Assembly: GCA_028278425.1 (NCBI GenBank) | Contig: JANQEJ010000342.1 | Span: 1 to 64,000, forward strand | DNA: 64,000 nt | Reading direction: 5' to 3' | Source: Planctomycetota bacterium | Lineage (GTDB): Bacteria > Planctomycetota > UBA1135 > GCA-002686595 | Part shown: positions 18,539-27,522 of the stretch, piece after piece | Layout of the letters: the number at the start of each line of letters is the position of its first letter | Position numbering within the stretch: position 1 is the first letter of the stretch | The notes under the pieces: generated by a model | What the model was told of the DNA's origin: nothing | What the model saw: only the letters and a program-made list of their open reading frames with translations | The model's database searches: none | Translations under genes and position numbers: made by a program

Positions 18539-21500
18539 CTACCTCGCGATCGCTCGCGCGGGACGGACGCCGATGATGGGGTCGGTGTAGTCGGTCAGGT
18601 TCCTTCCTCGCTGCGACACGCGCGCCTCCGTGGTCGCCGACTGAAACGCGCCGCCCCGGAAGACACCGCGGGAGGACGCCTCGGGGTCGGACAACGGGTC
18701 GGTGTTCGGGCAGTGGGAGTAGAACCGCTGGTCGTATCCGTCGCGACACCACTCGCTGACGTTGCCGAGGGTCTCGTGCAAGCCGAAGCCGTTCGGGGGA
18801 AAGGTGCCCGCCGGAGCGTGCACCGTGTGCCCGTCGTCCCATTCCGCGTACCGCAGGTCCGGCAAGCCGCCGTGCGTGCGGTAGTGCTGGTCGAGCACGT
18901 TGACGGATTCGTTCAGCTCGACTTCCTCCGCCCCGGCCCGTGCCGCGAACTCCCATTGGACCTCGGTGGGGAGGGCCAGGCCGAGCTTCGGGAGGACCCG
19001 CGCGCAGTCGTCCCGGCTCACGCGCTCCACGGGATGGAGCCGCGTCGGCGCGAGCTTCTCCCGGTTCCATATGGGGTTGTAGTCCTCGTCCGGCCCGTAC
19101 GCGCTCGGGTTGTCGCCGGTGAAGCGCCTCCACTGCCCCTGCGTCATCTCGTATTTCGAGAGGAAGAACGGTGTGAGCGTGAGCTCGCGCGGAGGGCCTT
19201 CGTCGGGTTGAGCCTGCGGGTCGTAGTTCCTGCGATCGGTCGCCGAGGACTGGGCCCCGATGGTGAAGGTCCCGCCCGGCAGCAGGACGAGGACCACGCA
19301 CGTCTCCTCGTCGATCGCGAGCCGTCCCGCTTCGTCCCGCGCCGGGACCGCGCCGCTCATCACGTGGGCGAACTCCCACAGTCCCGACGCGGGGTCGCGG
19401 CCGATCGGCAGGAGCCCGAGCTGCGGCGGGAGCTCCAGGCCGCCGTACGCCGGGCATCGCGCCTCGTCGCGGATCGAGGCGATCGCTTCGTCCCACCGCG
19501 CGGCCGCGTCGGGACCGGTGAGCGTCCGTTCCCCGACGGTTTCGGCGAAGGCGAGCCGGCGTTCGATCCCCCAGCCGAAGCGCGGCGAGACGCCCGCGAG
19601 CAACCCCGTCTCCGGGTCCATGAAGGCCTCGATGCCCTCCACCAGATCCGCGAGCCGCGTGTGCCACCACCGGTCGTCGTCGTCGCCGAAGCGGAAGTTG
19701 CGGCGCGCGCTCACCACCGCGTCGAGCGCGGCCGTTTCAGCCCGCAGCGCGGCGATCTCGCGCTCGCCTTCGGGGCCGCGGGCGGTCTCCACGGCTTCAC
19801 GGAGCTTCGCGAGGACGTCTTCTTGAAAGCTCTTCTGATCGGGGCTCGCGTGCTCGAGCGCCTCGCGGGCGGCCGCGACGGCTTCGTCGTCGAGCCCGTT
19901 CGCGAAGAGCGCCCAGGCGTAGAGCACGTTGGCCGTGCCGAGCTCGTCGTCCGCCGCGCGCTGCCGCACCACCCGGGCGCGGGCCAGACCTTCGGCTTCT
20001 CGTCCGAAGACGCTGCGCTCCGGGTGAACCCAGGACGTGACTTGCTTGGCGATCTCGCTGAGGTCCGCCGAAAGCGACGCGGCGTCGAGCTCGAACGGCG
20101 TCGGCTCGGCGCGCCCCCGACGGACCTCGTGCGCGACGACGAGGGCGGCGAGCTTCACCTCGAGCGTTTCGAGCTCGTGCAGCCGCGGATGCAAGCGCCG
20201 CTCCTCGGCCCGCTCCTCCGGCGTCTGCGGGTGCGCGCGCCCGCGGATCGTCGCGAGCTGTTTGTAGTGCCCCGGCGCATCGCCGTCGGGATCCGACTCC
20301 AGTCCGCGGACCAGCTCGCGCGCGCGGTCCAGCCACGCCCGCATGTCGCCCGCCATCTCCGGCGCGACGGGCCAGAACGCGTCCGCTTCCTGTTGCAGGT
20401 CCAGGAGCTTCTGGGCTGCGGACAGGCGCATGACGCTGTCGCGTTCCCGACGGGCGTCCTTGGCGGACGCGACGGCTTCCCGGCGGGCGACTTCCAGCCG
20501 GCGGTTCAGGTCGAGGGTCACGATCAGCGCGCCGACCAGGACCGCGCCGATGGCGCCCAGCGAGGACACCAGCGCGCGGTTCTTCCGCACGAACTTCTTC
20601 AGCCGGTACACGGTGCTGGGCGGACCGGCCAGCACCGGCTCGTGGGTCAGGTGGCGCTCGATGTCCTCGGCGAGATCGCTCGCGGACGCGTACCGGCGAT
20701 TGCGGTCCTTGTCGAGCGCCTTCATCGTGATCCAGTCCAGGTCCGCGCGCAGCTCTCTGGACAGGGTCCTGGGATCGGTTCCGCGGCGCTCCGCCGCCGA
20801 CGCCCGCTGATCCCCGAGGGTCGTGATGCGCGTGCTCGGCCGCCTGGGCTCGTCCTCGCGGATCGTGCGGACCATCTCGTCGAAGCCCTTCCGGCCGAAG
20901 TCGAAGAGCTTTTTGCCCGTCAGGACCTCGTAGAGCACCGCTCCGAGGGCGTACACGTCCGACCGCGTGTCGATGTCGAGACCGCTGCCCGATACCTGTT
21001 CGGGGGACATGTAGTGGAGCGTCCCGATGATCTGCCCCCTGGCGGTGAAGAGGGTCTTCTCCGTGAGCTGCTGGCCGATGGCCTTGGCGACGCCGAAGTC
21101 GATGATCTTGACCACCGGCTCCTTGCCCTGCAGCTCGACCAGGATGTTCGCCGGTTTGAGGTCGCGGTGGATGACCCCCTTCTGGTGCGCGTGCTGCACG
21201 CCGTGGCAGGTCTGCTGGATCAGGCGCAGCCGGTCCCTCGTGCCGAGGCGTTCCCGATCGCAATACTCGGTGATCGGAATGCCCTGCACGAACTCCATCG
21301 CGAAGAACGGTCGGCCGTCGGGCGTCAGGCCGCCGTCGAAGATGCGCGCGATGTGGTCGTGGTCCATCAGGGCGAGGGCCTGGCGCTCGGCCTCGAAGCG
21401 CGCGACGACGGCGCGGCTGTCCATGCCCGGCTTGATCAGCTTGAGGCCCACCCGCCGCCGCACCGGAGCGAGCTGTTCCGCGCGATAGACCACGCCGAAG

Positions 21501-21784
21501 CCGCCCTCGCCGACCTGCTCGAGGATCCGGTACTGGCCGACCGTCGCCCCCGAGCCCACCTCTTCCGGAGCGGACCCCGTCGCCGCCGAAACCGCGAGGG
21601 TCTCCGGGCTCGCGCCGGAGAGCACGTCGGCTTCTTCTCCCACGGCCAGGAGCTTCTCGACCTCGCGGCGCAGCTCGGGATTCCCGCGGCACGCTTCGTC
21701 GAGGAACGGCTCCCGTTCCTCCGGCGCAAGCTCCGCGGCCGCGAGGTACAGCTCCTCGAGGCGATCAAGATCACCGGGCGTCAT
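18539..21784 (-). CDS. Ser/Thr protein kinase fused to C-terminal formylglycine-generating-enzyme-fold (SUMF1-like) domain
   Basis: Kinase motifs HRDLKPANILVE, KIIDFGVAKA, GTLHYMSPEQ; TM near FVRKNRALVSSLGAIGAVLVGALIV; C-term GGTFTIGAQ...LSKYEMTQGQWRRFTG...LPTEVQWEFAARAG...LGNVSEWCRDGYD...RGGAFQS. Confidence 0.92.
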   Translation of the reverse strand: MTPGDLDRLEELYLAAAELAPEEREPFLDEACRGNPELRREVEKLLAVGEEADVLSGASPETLAVSAATGSAPEEVGSGATVGQYRILEQVGEGGFGVVYRAEQLAPVRRRVGLKLIKPGMDSRAVVARFEAERQALALMDHDHIARIFDGGLTPDGRPFFAMEFVQGIPITEYCDRERLGTRDRLRLIQQTCHGVQHAHQKGVIHRDLKPANILVELQGKEPVVKIIDFGVAKAIGQQLTEKTLFTARGQIIGTLHYMSPEQVSGSGLDIDTRSDVYALGAVLYEVLTGKKLFDFGRKGFDEMVRTIREDEPRRPSTRITTLGDQRASAAERRGTDPRTLSRELRADLDWITMKALDKDRNRRYASASDLAEDIERHLTHEPVLAGPPSTVYRLKKFVRKNRALVSSLGAIGAVLVGALIVTLDLNRRLEVARREAVASAKDARRERDSVMRLSAAQKLLDLQQEADAFWPVAPEMAGDMRAWLDRARELVRGLESDPDGDAPGHYKQLATIRGRAHPQTPEERAEERRLHPRLHELETLEVKLAALVVAHEVRRGRAEPTPFELDAASLSADLSEIAKQVTSWVHPERSVFGREAEGLARARVVRQRAADDELGTANVLYAWALFANGLDDEAVAAAREALEHASPDQKSFQEDVLAKLREAVETARGPEGEREIAALRAETAALDAVVSARRNFRFGDDDDRWWHTRLADLVEGIEAFMDPETGLLAGVSPRFGWGIERRLAFAETVGERTLTGPDAAARWDEAIASIRDEARCPAYGGLELPPQLGLLPIGRDPASGLWEFAHVMSGAVPARDEAGRLAIDEETCVVLVLLPGGTFTIGAQSSATDRRNYDPQAQPDEGPPRELTLTPFFLSKYEMTQGQWRRFTGDNPSAYGPDEDYNPIWNREKLAPTRLHPVERVSRDDCARVLPKLGLALPTEVQWEFAARAGAEEVELNESVNVLDQHYRTHGGLPDLRYAEWDDGHTVHAPAGTFPPNGFGLHETLGNVSEWCRDGYDQRFYSHCPNTDPLSDPEASSRGVFRGGAFQSATTEARVSQRGRNLTDYTDPIIGVRPARAIAR

Positions 21785-21936
21785 CCTCTCCCCCGCCCTC
21801 CGTCGGCGGAGGGCATCGCAAGCGAGATACGGCTCCAGGATACCGTTCTTCCCCGCCTTTCCCCGGCGAAGGCGGGAGCGGGAGCGCGAATAACGAAACC
21901 GTGATGCAGCGAATGCGGTTTCGTGGACCCGGGACG

Positions 21937-22524
21937 CTAGGCTTCGGCCATCTTTGAGAAGAGCCAGGCCTTGGCGAACTTCCAGTGCCGCTTGACCGTG
22001 AGCTCGTGCACGCCCATCGCGCCGGCCACCTCCCGAACGCTGAGGCCCGCGAAGAATCGGAGCTCGACCACCCGCGCCCGCGGCTCGCTCTTCTTCGAAA
22101 GCGCCTCGAGCGCCTCCTCGAGCGCCAGGACGTCGAGCTGATGGAACCTGGAGTGGATCGCGCTCGCGTCGACGATCGTCGAGAGCTCCTCGCGCCGCGC
22201 GTCGCCGCCGCGCTTGCGCGCGTTCCGCGCGCGGGCGTGGTCCACGAGGACCCGGCGGATGATCTTGGCGGCGATGCGGAAGAAGTGCGTCCGGTCCGTC
22301 CAGTCCGAGTACCGCTGCCCGACGAGCCGCAGGTAGGCCTCGTTCACGATCTCGGTGGGACAGAGCGTGCGTTGCGGATGCTCGCGATGGAGCCTCGCCG
22401 CCAGGCCGTGAAGCTCGTCGTAGATCAAGGGGAGGAGGCGCTCCTCCGCGCCGGGAACGCCCTCGCTGAAGGCGCAGATCAGCCGCGTGATCTCCTCCCG
22501 TTCGTCTTCCGGGTCTTGCGACAC
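21937..22524 (-). CDS. ECF-type RNA polymerase sigma factor
   Basis: LYDELHGLAARLHREHPQRTLCPTEIVNEAYLRL... sigma-2 region and VVELRFFAGLSVREVAGAMGVHELTVKRHWKFAKAWL sigma-4; probable GTG start at 22524. Confidence 0.88.
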   Translation of the reverse strand: MSQDPEDEREEITRLICAFSEGVPGAEERLLPLIYDELHGLAARLHREHPQRTLCPTEIVNEAYLRLVGQRYSDWTDRTHFFRIAAKIIRRVLVDHARARNARKRGGDARREELSTIVDASAIHSRFHQLDVLALEEALEALSKKSEPRARVVELRFFAGLSVREVAGAMGVHELTVKRHWKFAKAWLFSKMAEA

Positions 22525-22683
22525 GCGTCCGCGGCCTCCTAGCCCGCTCCCCGCGTTCGGCCGGTGGGAACCTCGAGAATCCCTGTTACCCGTCCGCGCT
22601 CCCTCGCGCGTGTTGCTCTTGCGGTGGGGGACGCCCATCGCGCTCGCATTCGACGGCCTCCTTGAAACGAAGAGGATAGAACG

Positions 22684-24948
22684 ATGGAAAGCTTCACGCT
22701 CGCGACCCGCTGCGGGGCGGGCCTGGTCCTCCTGGCAGCCCTTAACCTAACGGCCTTCGGCCAGGGGGCCGATCATCCGGCCTTCTGCGTGAGCGGGCCC
22801 GCCGGCGGCGTCTCGAACACTCTCTTCCGCATCGACGTCGACGGGTCCAGGAGCACGGTCTCGTCGAACGTGACCGGCTGGGGCGTCGAGGTCGCCAGGA
22901 ACTTGGAATCCGTCTACTTCCACGAGCTGGGAAAGGGGATCCAGCGCACGGATCTCGACGGCGGGAATCCCTCCACGATCGCTTCCGGCGCCCTGGGCCG
23001 GGGGCTCGCCTTCGACGACGCCGAGCGGCGCCTCGTCTACATCTCGTCGCCGGACTCGGTCCACTACGTCGACATCGACAAGGCGACGGGCGAAGTGCTG
23101 CCGGGCGCGAGCCCGGTGCTCATCTACGATTCCGGCGGGGGGACCAACTTCATCGACGTGACGGTCGACCCCGAGGACGGCGTGATCTACGTGTCGGACA
23201 ACGCCGGCGGTGCCGCCTCCCAAGGGACCGTCTACCGGGTGCGCTACGACGGGACGAACCCGGTGACGGGCGCCCCCGGCGCGCAGAGCTGGTTCGGCGG
23301 ACTGAGCAACCCCGAGGGGCTCTGCTTCGGGTACGACCCGCTTGCGGACACCGACGTCGTCTTCATCGTGGAGAACGAAGCGCCGCGGATCTGGCAGAAG
23401 GCGGTCGCCGGCTCCTCCGGCGCCCAGACGGTCCTCCTGGCGGCTCCGACGCTGGTGGACGGCGAGGTGTTCGACGTCGCGAACGCGGGGAGAGTCGGAA
23501 CGGAGATCGTCTGGACCGACATCAAGCTGAACACCGTGCGCGCCCTCGATCTCGTCACCGGGGCGATCTCGACGGTCCACGGGTCGATCCCCGAAGCCAC
23601 CGGCGTGTCGCTCGATTCCACGTGCCGCGTCGTCACCGCGGACTTCGCGCCGCCGGCCGAGTTGCTCCACTTCACGCGGGGCGGCGCCGCCGGGCTGGAG
23701 AACGACCTGGTCCGGATCGAGAGCGATCAGTCGCAGACCGACGTCCTGGACGCGATCACGGGATGGGGCCTCGCGTTCAACGGCACGGGCGCCGCGTTCG
23801 TGCACCTCGCCGACTCGCCCTCCTACTCGCCTCCGGAGGGCGACGGCCTCTACAAGGTCGATCTCCTGAGCCTGACGCCCAAGCGGATCGCCGCCAACAC
23901 GGGCTTCGGCCGCGGCATCGCCTTCGACGACGCGCTCGGCAGGGTGATCTACGTTGACTCGCCCGAGTCGATCCACTACGTCGACGTCGATCCGCTGACG
24001 GGGGAGCTCCTCCCGGGCGCCAGCCCCGTCCTGATCCATCAGTCCGCCGGCGGCGACAACTTCATCGACGTCGCCGTGGACCCGGCCGCGGGAGTGATCT
24101 ACGCCACGGACAACGCGGGCGGCGAGGTGCTGCGGATGCGCTACGACGGCAGCAACCCGACGACGGGCGCGCCGGGACCCGAGACGTGGTTCACCGGGTT
24201 CGGGAACCCGCTCGGAATCTCCATGGGGAGCGGGCTGAACCCCGCCGGCGGCGAGGAGCTCGTCGTCCTGGTCGCGGACAACGGCGAGGATCCGACGATC
24301 TCGCAGAAGATCGTCGGCGGGATCTTCGCCGGCCAGGAGAAGGTCCTCGTTTCCAACTGCCCCTTCATCGACGAGCCCTTCGGCGTGGCGAGCCTCGGCA
24401 CCGCGGGACGGCGCGTGTTCTGGTCGGAGCAGGACAAGGGCGAGATCCGCTCCTACGACATCTACACCGGCGAGATCGCCGTCTTCGCGGACGCCGACGG
24501 TCAGCCGCTCGGGCTCGGTTTCTCGCCGGCCGCGTGCTCGATCGGAGCCTGCGCGTCCATGGCCTTCTCGGCCGCGTACGGCAGCGGGACGCCGGGCACC
24601 CTCTGCACGCCGCAGCTCGCCGTCTCCGGTACGCCCATCATCGGCTCGACGGTCGGCTTCACGATCGACAACTGCTTCTCGAGCATCCTGCCGACGACCA
24701 GCTATCTCGTTTTCGGCGTGGCCCAGACGAGCGTGCCCGCCCTGGGCGGAACGCTCCTGGTCGCGCCGCCGTCGGCCAGCTTCACGCTCGCGACCCCCGT
24801 CACCGGAGCCAACTTCACCACGCAGATCGCGTGTGAGCCGTCCTACTGCGGGCTGGTTCTCTACGCGCAGGGGCTCCAGGTGGACACGGGCTCTCCGGGC
24901 GGACTGTTGTCCATGACCCAGGGCTTGCAGCTCTCGTTCGGCCTCTGA
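22684..24948 (+). CDS. Secreted beta-propeller protein with internal duplication
   Basis: Signal peptide; two copies of ...GRGLAFDDAERRLVYISSPDSVHYVDI..VLPGASPVLIYDSGGGTNFIDVTVDPEDGVIYVSDNAGG. Confidence 0.85.
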   Translation: MESFTLATRCGAGLVLLAALNLTAFGQGADHPAFCVSGPAGGVSNTLFRIDVDGSRSTVSSNVTGWGVEVARNLESVYFHELGKGIQRTDLDGGNPSTIASGALGRGLAFDDAERRLVYISSPDSVHYVDIDKATGEVLPGASPVLIYDSGGGTNFIDVTVDPEDGVIYVSDNAGGAASQGTVYRVRYDGTNPVTGAPGAQSWFGGLSNPEGLCFGYDPLADTDVVFIVENEAPRIWQKAVAGSSGAQTVLLAAPTLVDGEVFDVANAGRVGTEIVWTDIKLNTVRALDLVTGAISTVHGSIPEATGVSLDSTCRVVTADFAPPAELLHFTRGGAAGLENDLVRIESDQSQTDVLDAITGWGLAFNGTGAAFVHLADSPSYSPPEGDGLYKVDLLSLTPKRIAANTGFGRGIAFDDALGRVIYVDSPESIHYVDVDPLTGELLPGASPVLIHQSAGGDNFIDVAVDPAAGVIYATDNAGGEVLRMRYDGSNPTTGAPGPETWFTGFGNPLGISMGSGLNPAGGEELVVLVADNGEDPTISQKIVGGIFAGQEKVLVSNCPFIDEPFGVASLGTAGRRVFWSEQDKGEIRSYDIYTGEIAVFADADGQPLGLGFSPAACSIGACASMAFSAAYGSGTPGTLCTPQLAVSGTPIIGSTVGFTIDNCFSSILPTTSYLVFGVAQTSVPALGGTLLVAPPSASFTLATPVTGANFTTQIACEPSYCGLVLYAQGLQVDTGSPGGLLSMTQGLQLSFGL

Positions 24949-24988
24949 CCGCTCGCGGTCGAGGCGGTCTCTCCTCTCCTCTTCGGGT

Positions 24989-25021
24989 GAGCGGGCGTCG
25001 GCGTTGCACCGGCGCCCGCTC
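24989..25021. terminator. Hairpin between convergent genes, putative terminator
   Basis: gagcgggcgtcgg / ccggcgcccgctc arms (one mismatch) with 7-nt loop. Confidence 0.6.
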
Positions 25022-25036
25022 CTTTCGTCGGCGGCG

Positions 25037-25612
25037 TCAACCGAGCGCCTTCAACACGCTCTTCCCCCGGGGCGAGAGGCGGTAGCCGGTCTCCAGGCTG
25101 ACCGTCAGGCCGAGCTCCTTGAGCTTGCGGACGTCGCGCTTGAAGGCGGGCGTCTCGCGCTTGAGCTTGCGCGCCAGGTCGGCGGCGCGCACGCCGGGGT
25201 GGTCGCGCAGGAGCCTGAGCACCCGGCGCGTCCACGGGCCGCTGCGGCTGCGCGCGTCCATGCGCTCGAGCCGCCGGATCACCTCGGCGAGCTCGTCCTT
25301 AGCGAGCCTGGCCTTCTCGCGCAGCGCGAGGCGCGGGTCGGCGCCGCCGAAGCGCAGGTCGACGCGGTAGAGCGTCCCTTCGCGCCCGCGGAGCTCCGCG
25401 AGGAGCTCGTCGAGCGACGGGTAGCCCGCGAGCCTGGCGTCCTCGGCGGTCAGGTCCTTCCGCCGGATCTTCACGACCGCATCGATCGCCACGACGCCGA
25501 CCGCCGTCTTCAGCGTGCCGCCGGCCTTGACGGTCGGGCGGCGCCAGCACCGGAAGGCGCGGCGGATCGCGCCGGCTTGGATGCCGGCGAGGTGCTCGCG
25601 TCGGATCAACAT
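25037..25612 (-). CDS. ASCH/PUA-like N-terminal domain plus winged-helix C-terminus, hypothetical
   Basis: RRAFRCWRRPTVKAGGTLKTAVGVVAI resembles ASCH-like proteins; C-term RRVLRLLRDHPGVRAADLARKLKRETPAFKRDVRKLKELGL is wHTH-like. Confidence 0.65.
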   Translation of the reverse strand: MLIRREHLAGIQAGAIRRAFRCWRRPTVKAGGTLKTAVGVVAIDAVVKIRRKDLTAEDARLAGYPSLDELLAELRGREGTLYRVDLRFGGADPRLALREKARLAKDELAEVIRRLERMDARSRSGPWTRRVLRLLRDHPGVRAADLARKLKRETPAFKRDVRKLKELGLTVSLETGYRLSPRGKSVLKALG

Positions 25613-25643
25613 GCCGGGCGGCTCTCCGGAACCGCGCCCGAGC

Positions 25644-27434
25644 TTAGTAGAGCACCGGCAGAAGAACGACGGCGAGCCCGAGGAAGACGAGGGCGAGCGG
25701 TAGGCCGAGCCGCAGGAAGTCGCCGAAGCGATAGCCGCCGGGGCCGTACACGATCAGGTTCGTGTTGTAGGAGACCGGCGTCAGGAACGAGCAGTTCGCG
25801 CCGAAGGCCACCGCCATCACGAAGGGCAGCGGATCGGCGCTGTTGAGCTCGTATCCGAGCTGGAACGCGATCGGCGTCATGACCGCGGCGGTCGCGTTGT
25901 TCGACAGCACCTGCGTCAGGAGAGCGGTGAACACGAGGATGACGGCGATCACCGCTCGCGTGCCGAAGGGCGCGACGAGCGTCACCACGCCGTGCGCCGC
26001 CGACGCGGCGAGCCCGGTCTCCACGAAGGCGACGCCCAACGCGAGGGTCCCCGCGATGACGAACAGCACGTCCCAGCCGATCGCCTCGTAGGCGCGGCGC
26101 ACCGAGACGCACCCGGTCACGACCGCGAGCAGCGCCGCGGTCAGCGCCGCCACCTCGATCGCCACCGCGCCGGACACGGCCAGGACGACGAACGCGGCGA
26201 TGGAGAGCGCGGCGAGGGGCGCGCGCCGCGTGTGGCGCGCGACGTGGTCGACGCCTTCGACCACCAGGACGCCCGAGGCTTCGCGCAGCTTGCGCATCGA
26301 GTCCTCGCTGCCCTGGAGCAGCAGCACGTCGCCCGGCTGCAGGGGCAGGCGGTTGATCTGCTCGCTCAGGTGGGCGCCGTGACGCTGCACGGCGAACACG
26401 CTGGCGTCGTACGTGTCGTGCAGCCGGAGGTCGCGGATCGTCGCGCCGATCCAGGGCGATCCCGGCGTCACGACGAGCTCGAAGATCGTCAGCCCGACGC
26501 CGCGAACGGCGTCGCTGCGGTTCCCGGTAGACGCGCGCTCGCCCTCGGCGAGCCGGAGCTGGAGCACCGCCTCGGGCTCGCCCTTCACCAGCAGGAGATC
26601 GCCCGGCCGGAGGCGCCGCTTGGGCCGCGGAGCGCGGATGACCTCGCCGCGCACGACCTGGAGAACGCGCATGCCCGTCCCGAGGAGCTCCTCGGCGTCC
26701 ACCTCGGCCAGCGTCTTGTCCGCGAGCGGGCCGTCGGCGAGCACGGTGACTTCGGTGACGTACTCGACCGCCACGCCCTTCTGCCGCAGGAGCCCGAGCG
26801 AAGGGCGATCCGGCAGCAACCGCCGGCGCAGGAGAACCACGAGCGCTCCGCCGACCATCGCGAGGATCACGCCGAGGCGCGCGAAGTCGAACATGCGCAG
26901 CTCGAAGGCTCCTTCGGACACGTCGCTCAGGCTCGACGCGACGATCAGGTTCGTCGACGTGCCGATCAGCGTGGCGGATCCCCCGAGGATGGACACGAAC
27001 GAGAGCGGGATCAGCATGCGGCTCGGGGACTCGCCCATCTGCCCCGCCAGGCCGAGCACGAGCGGCAGGAAGATCAGGATGAGCGGCGTGTTGTTGACGA
27101 AGCCCGACAAGAGCATCGTGGCCAGGAGCAGGAGCTGAAACGCCCGCCGCGGACCGCCCCGTCCCGGCTTGGTGAGCTGGTTCGCCATCGCCGCGGCCGC
27201 GCCGGTGCGCACCACGGCGGCCGACAGCACGTACATGCTCGCCACGGTGATCACCGCGGCGTTGGTGAGCCCCGCGAAGGCTTCGTTCGCCGGCAGGACG
27301 CCGGTCAGGGCCAGCGCGACGATCGCGCACAGACCCGTGACGCCGGGCGGCAGCCACTCCGTGATCAGGAGGAGGACCGTCGCCCCGAGGATGACCAGCG
27401 TGAGGGTGGCGTCGCTCGTCACGGGAAGCTCCAT
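25644..27434 (-). CDS. SLC13-family permease with central TrkA-C-type domains
   Basis: Multi-TM N and C halves, SGFVNNTPLILIFLPLV, LSNNATAAVMTPIAFQLG; central RCK_C-like LRPGDLLLVKGEPEAVLQL / LQPGDVLLLQGSEDSMRKL. Confidence 0.9.
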   Translation of the reverse strand: MELPVTSDATLTLVILGATVLLLITEWLPPGVTGLCAIVALALTGVLPANEAFAGLTNAAVITVASMYVLSAAVVRTGAAAAMANQLTKPGRGGPRRAFQLLLLATMLLSGFVNNTPLILIFLPLVLGLAGQMGESPSRMLIPLSFVSILGGSATLIGTSTNLIVASSLSDVSEGAFELRMFDFARLGVILAMVGGALVVLLRRRLLPDRPSLGLLRQKGVAVEYVTEVTVLADGPLADKTLAEVDAEELLGTGMRVLQVVRGEVIRAPRPKRRLRPGDLLLVKGEPEAVLQLRLAEGERASTGNRSDAVRGVGLTIFELVVTPGSPWIGATIRDLRLHDTYDASVFAVQRHGAHLSEQINRLPLQPGDVLLLQGSEDSMRKLREASGVLVVEGVDHVARHTRRAPLAALSIAAFVVLAVSGAVAIEVAALTAALLAVVTGCVSVRRAYEAIGWDVLFVIAGTLALGVAFVETGLAASAAHGVVTLVAPFGTRAVIAVILVFTALLTQVLSNNATAAVMTPIAFQLGYELNSADPLPFVMAVAFGANCSFLTPVSYNTNLIVYGPGGYRFGDFLRLGLPLALVFLGLAVVLLPVLY

Positions 27435-27522
27435 GCCCTGGATACACGTCCGCGTGGCGCGCTGTCAAACGGTCCCGTCGCCGCGCGAGGGCAAGCGCTC
27501 GCCGGTTTCTGGCGCCGACGCC

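Noticed and set aside
18539-19300. Catalytic sulfatase-activating FGE
   Set aside because: The C-terminal segment shows the FGE fold pattern but not the Cys pair of catalytic enzymes; kept only as FGE-fold
18536-21904. 1122-aa + strand ORF opposite the kinase::FGE gene
   Set aside because: High-GC antisense shadow ORF; composition is R/E/V-rich low complexity with no domain, while the minus strand has intact kinase motifs
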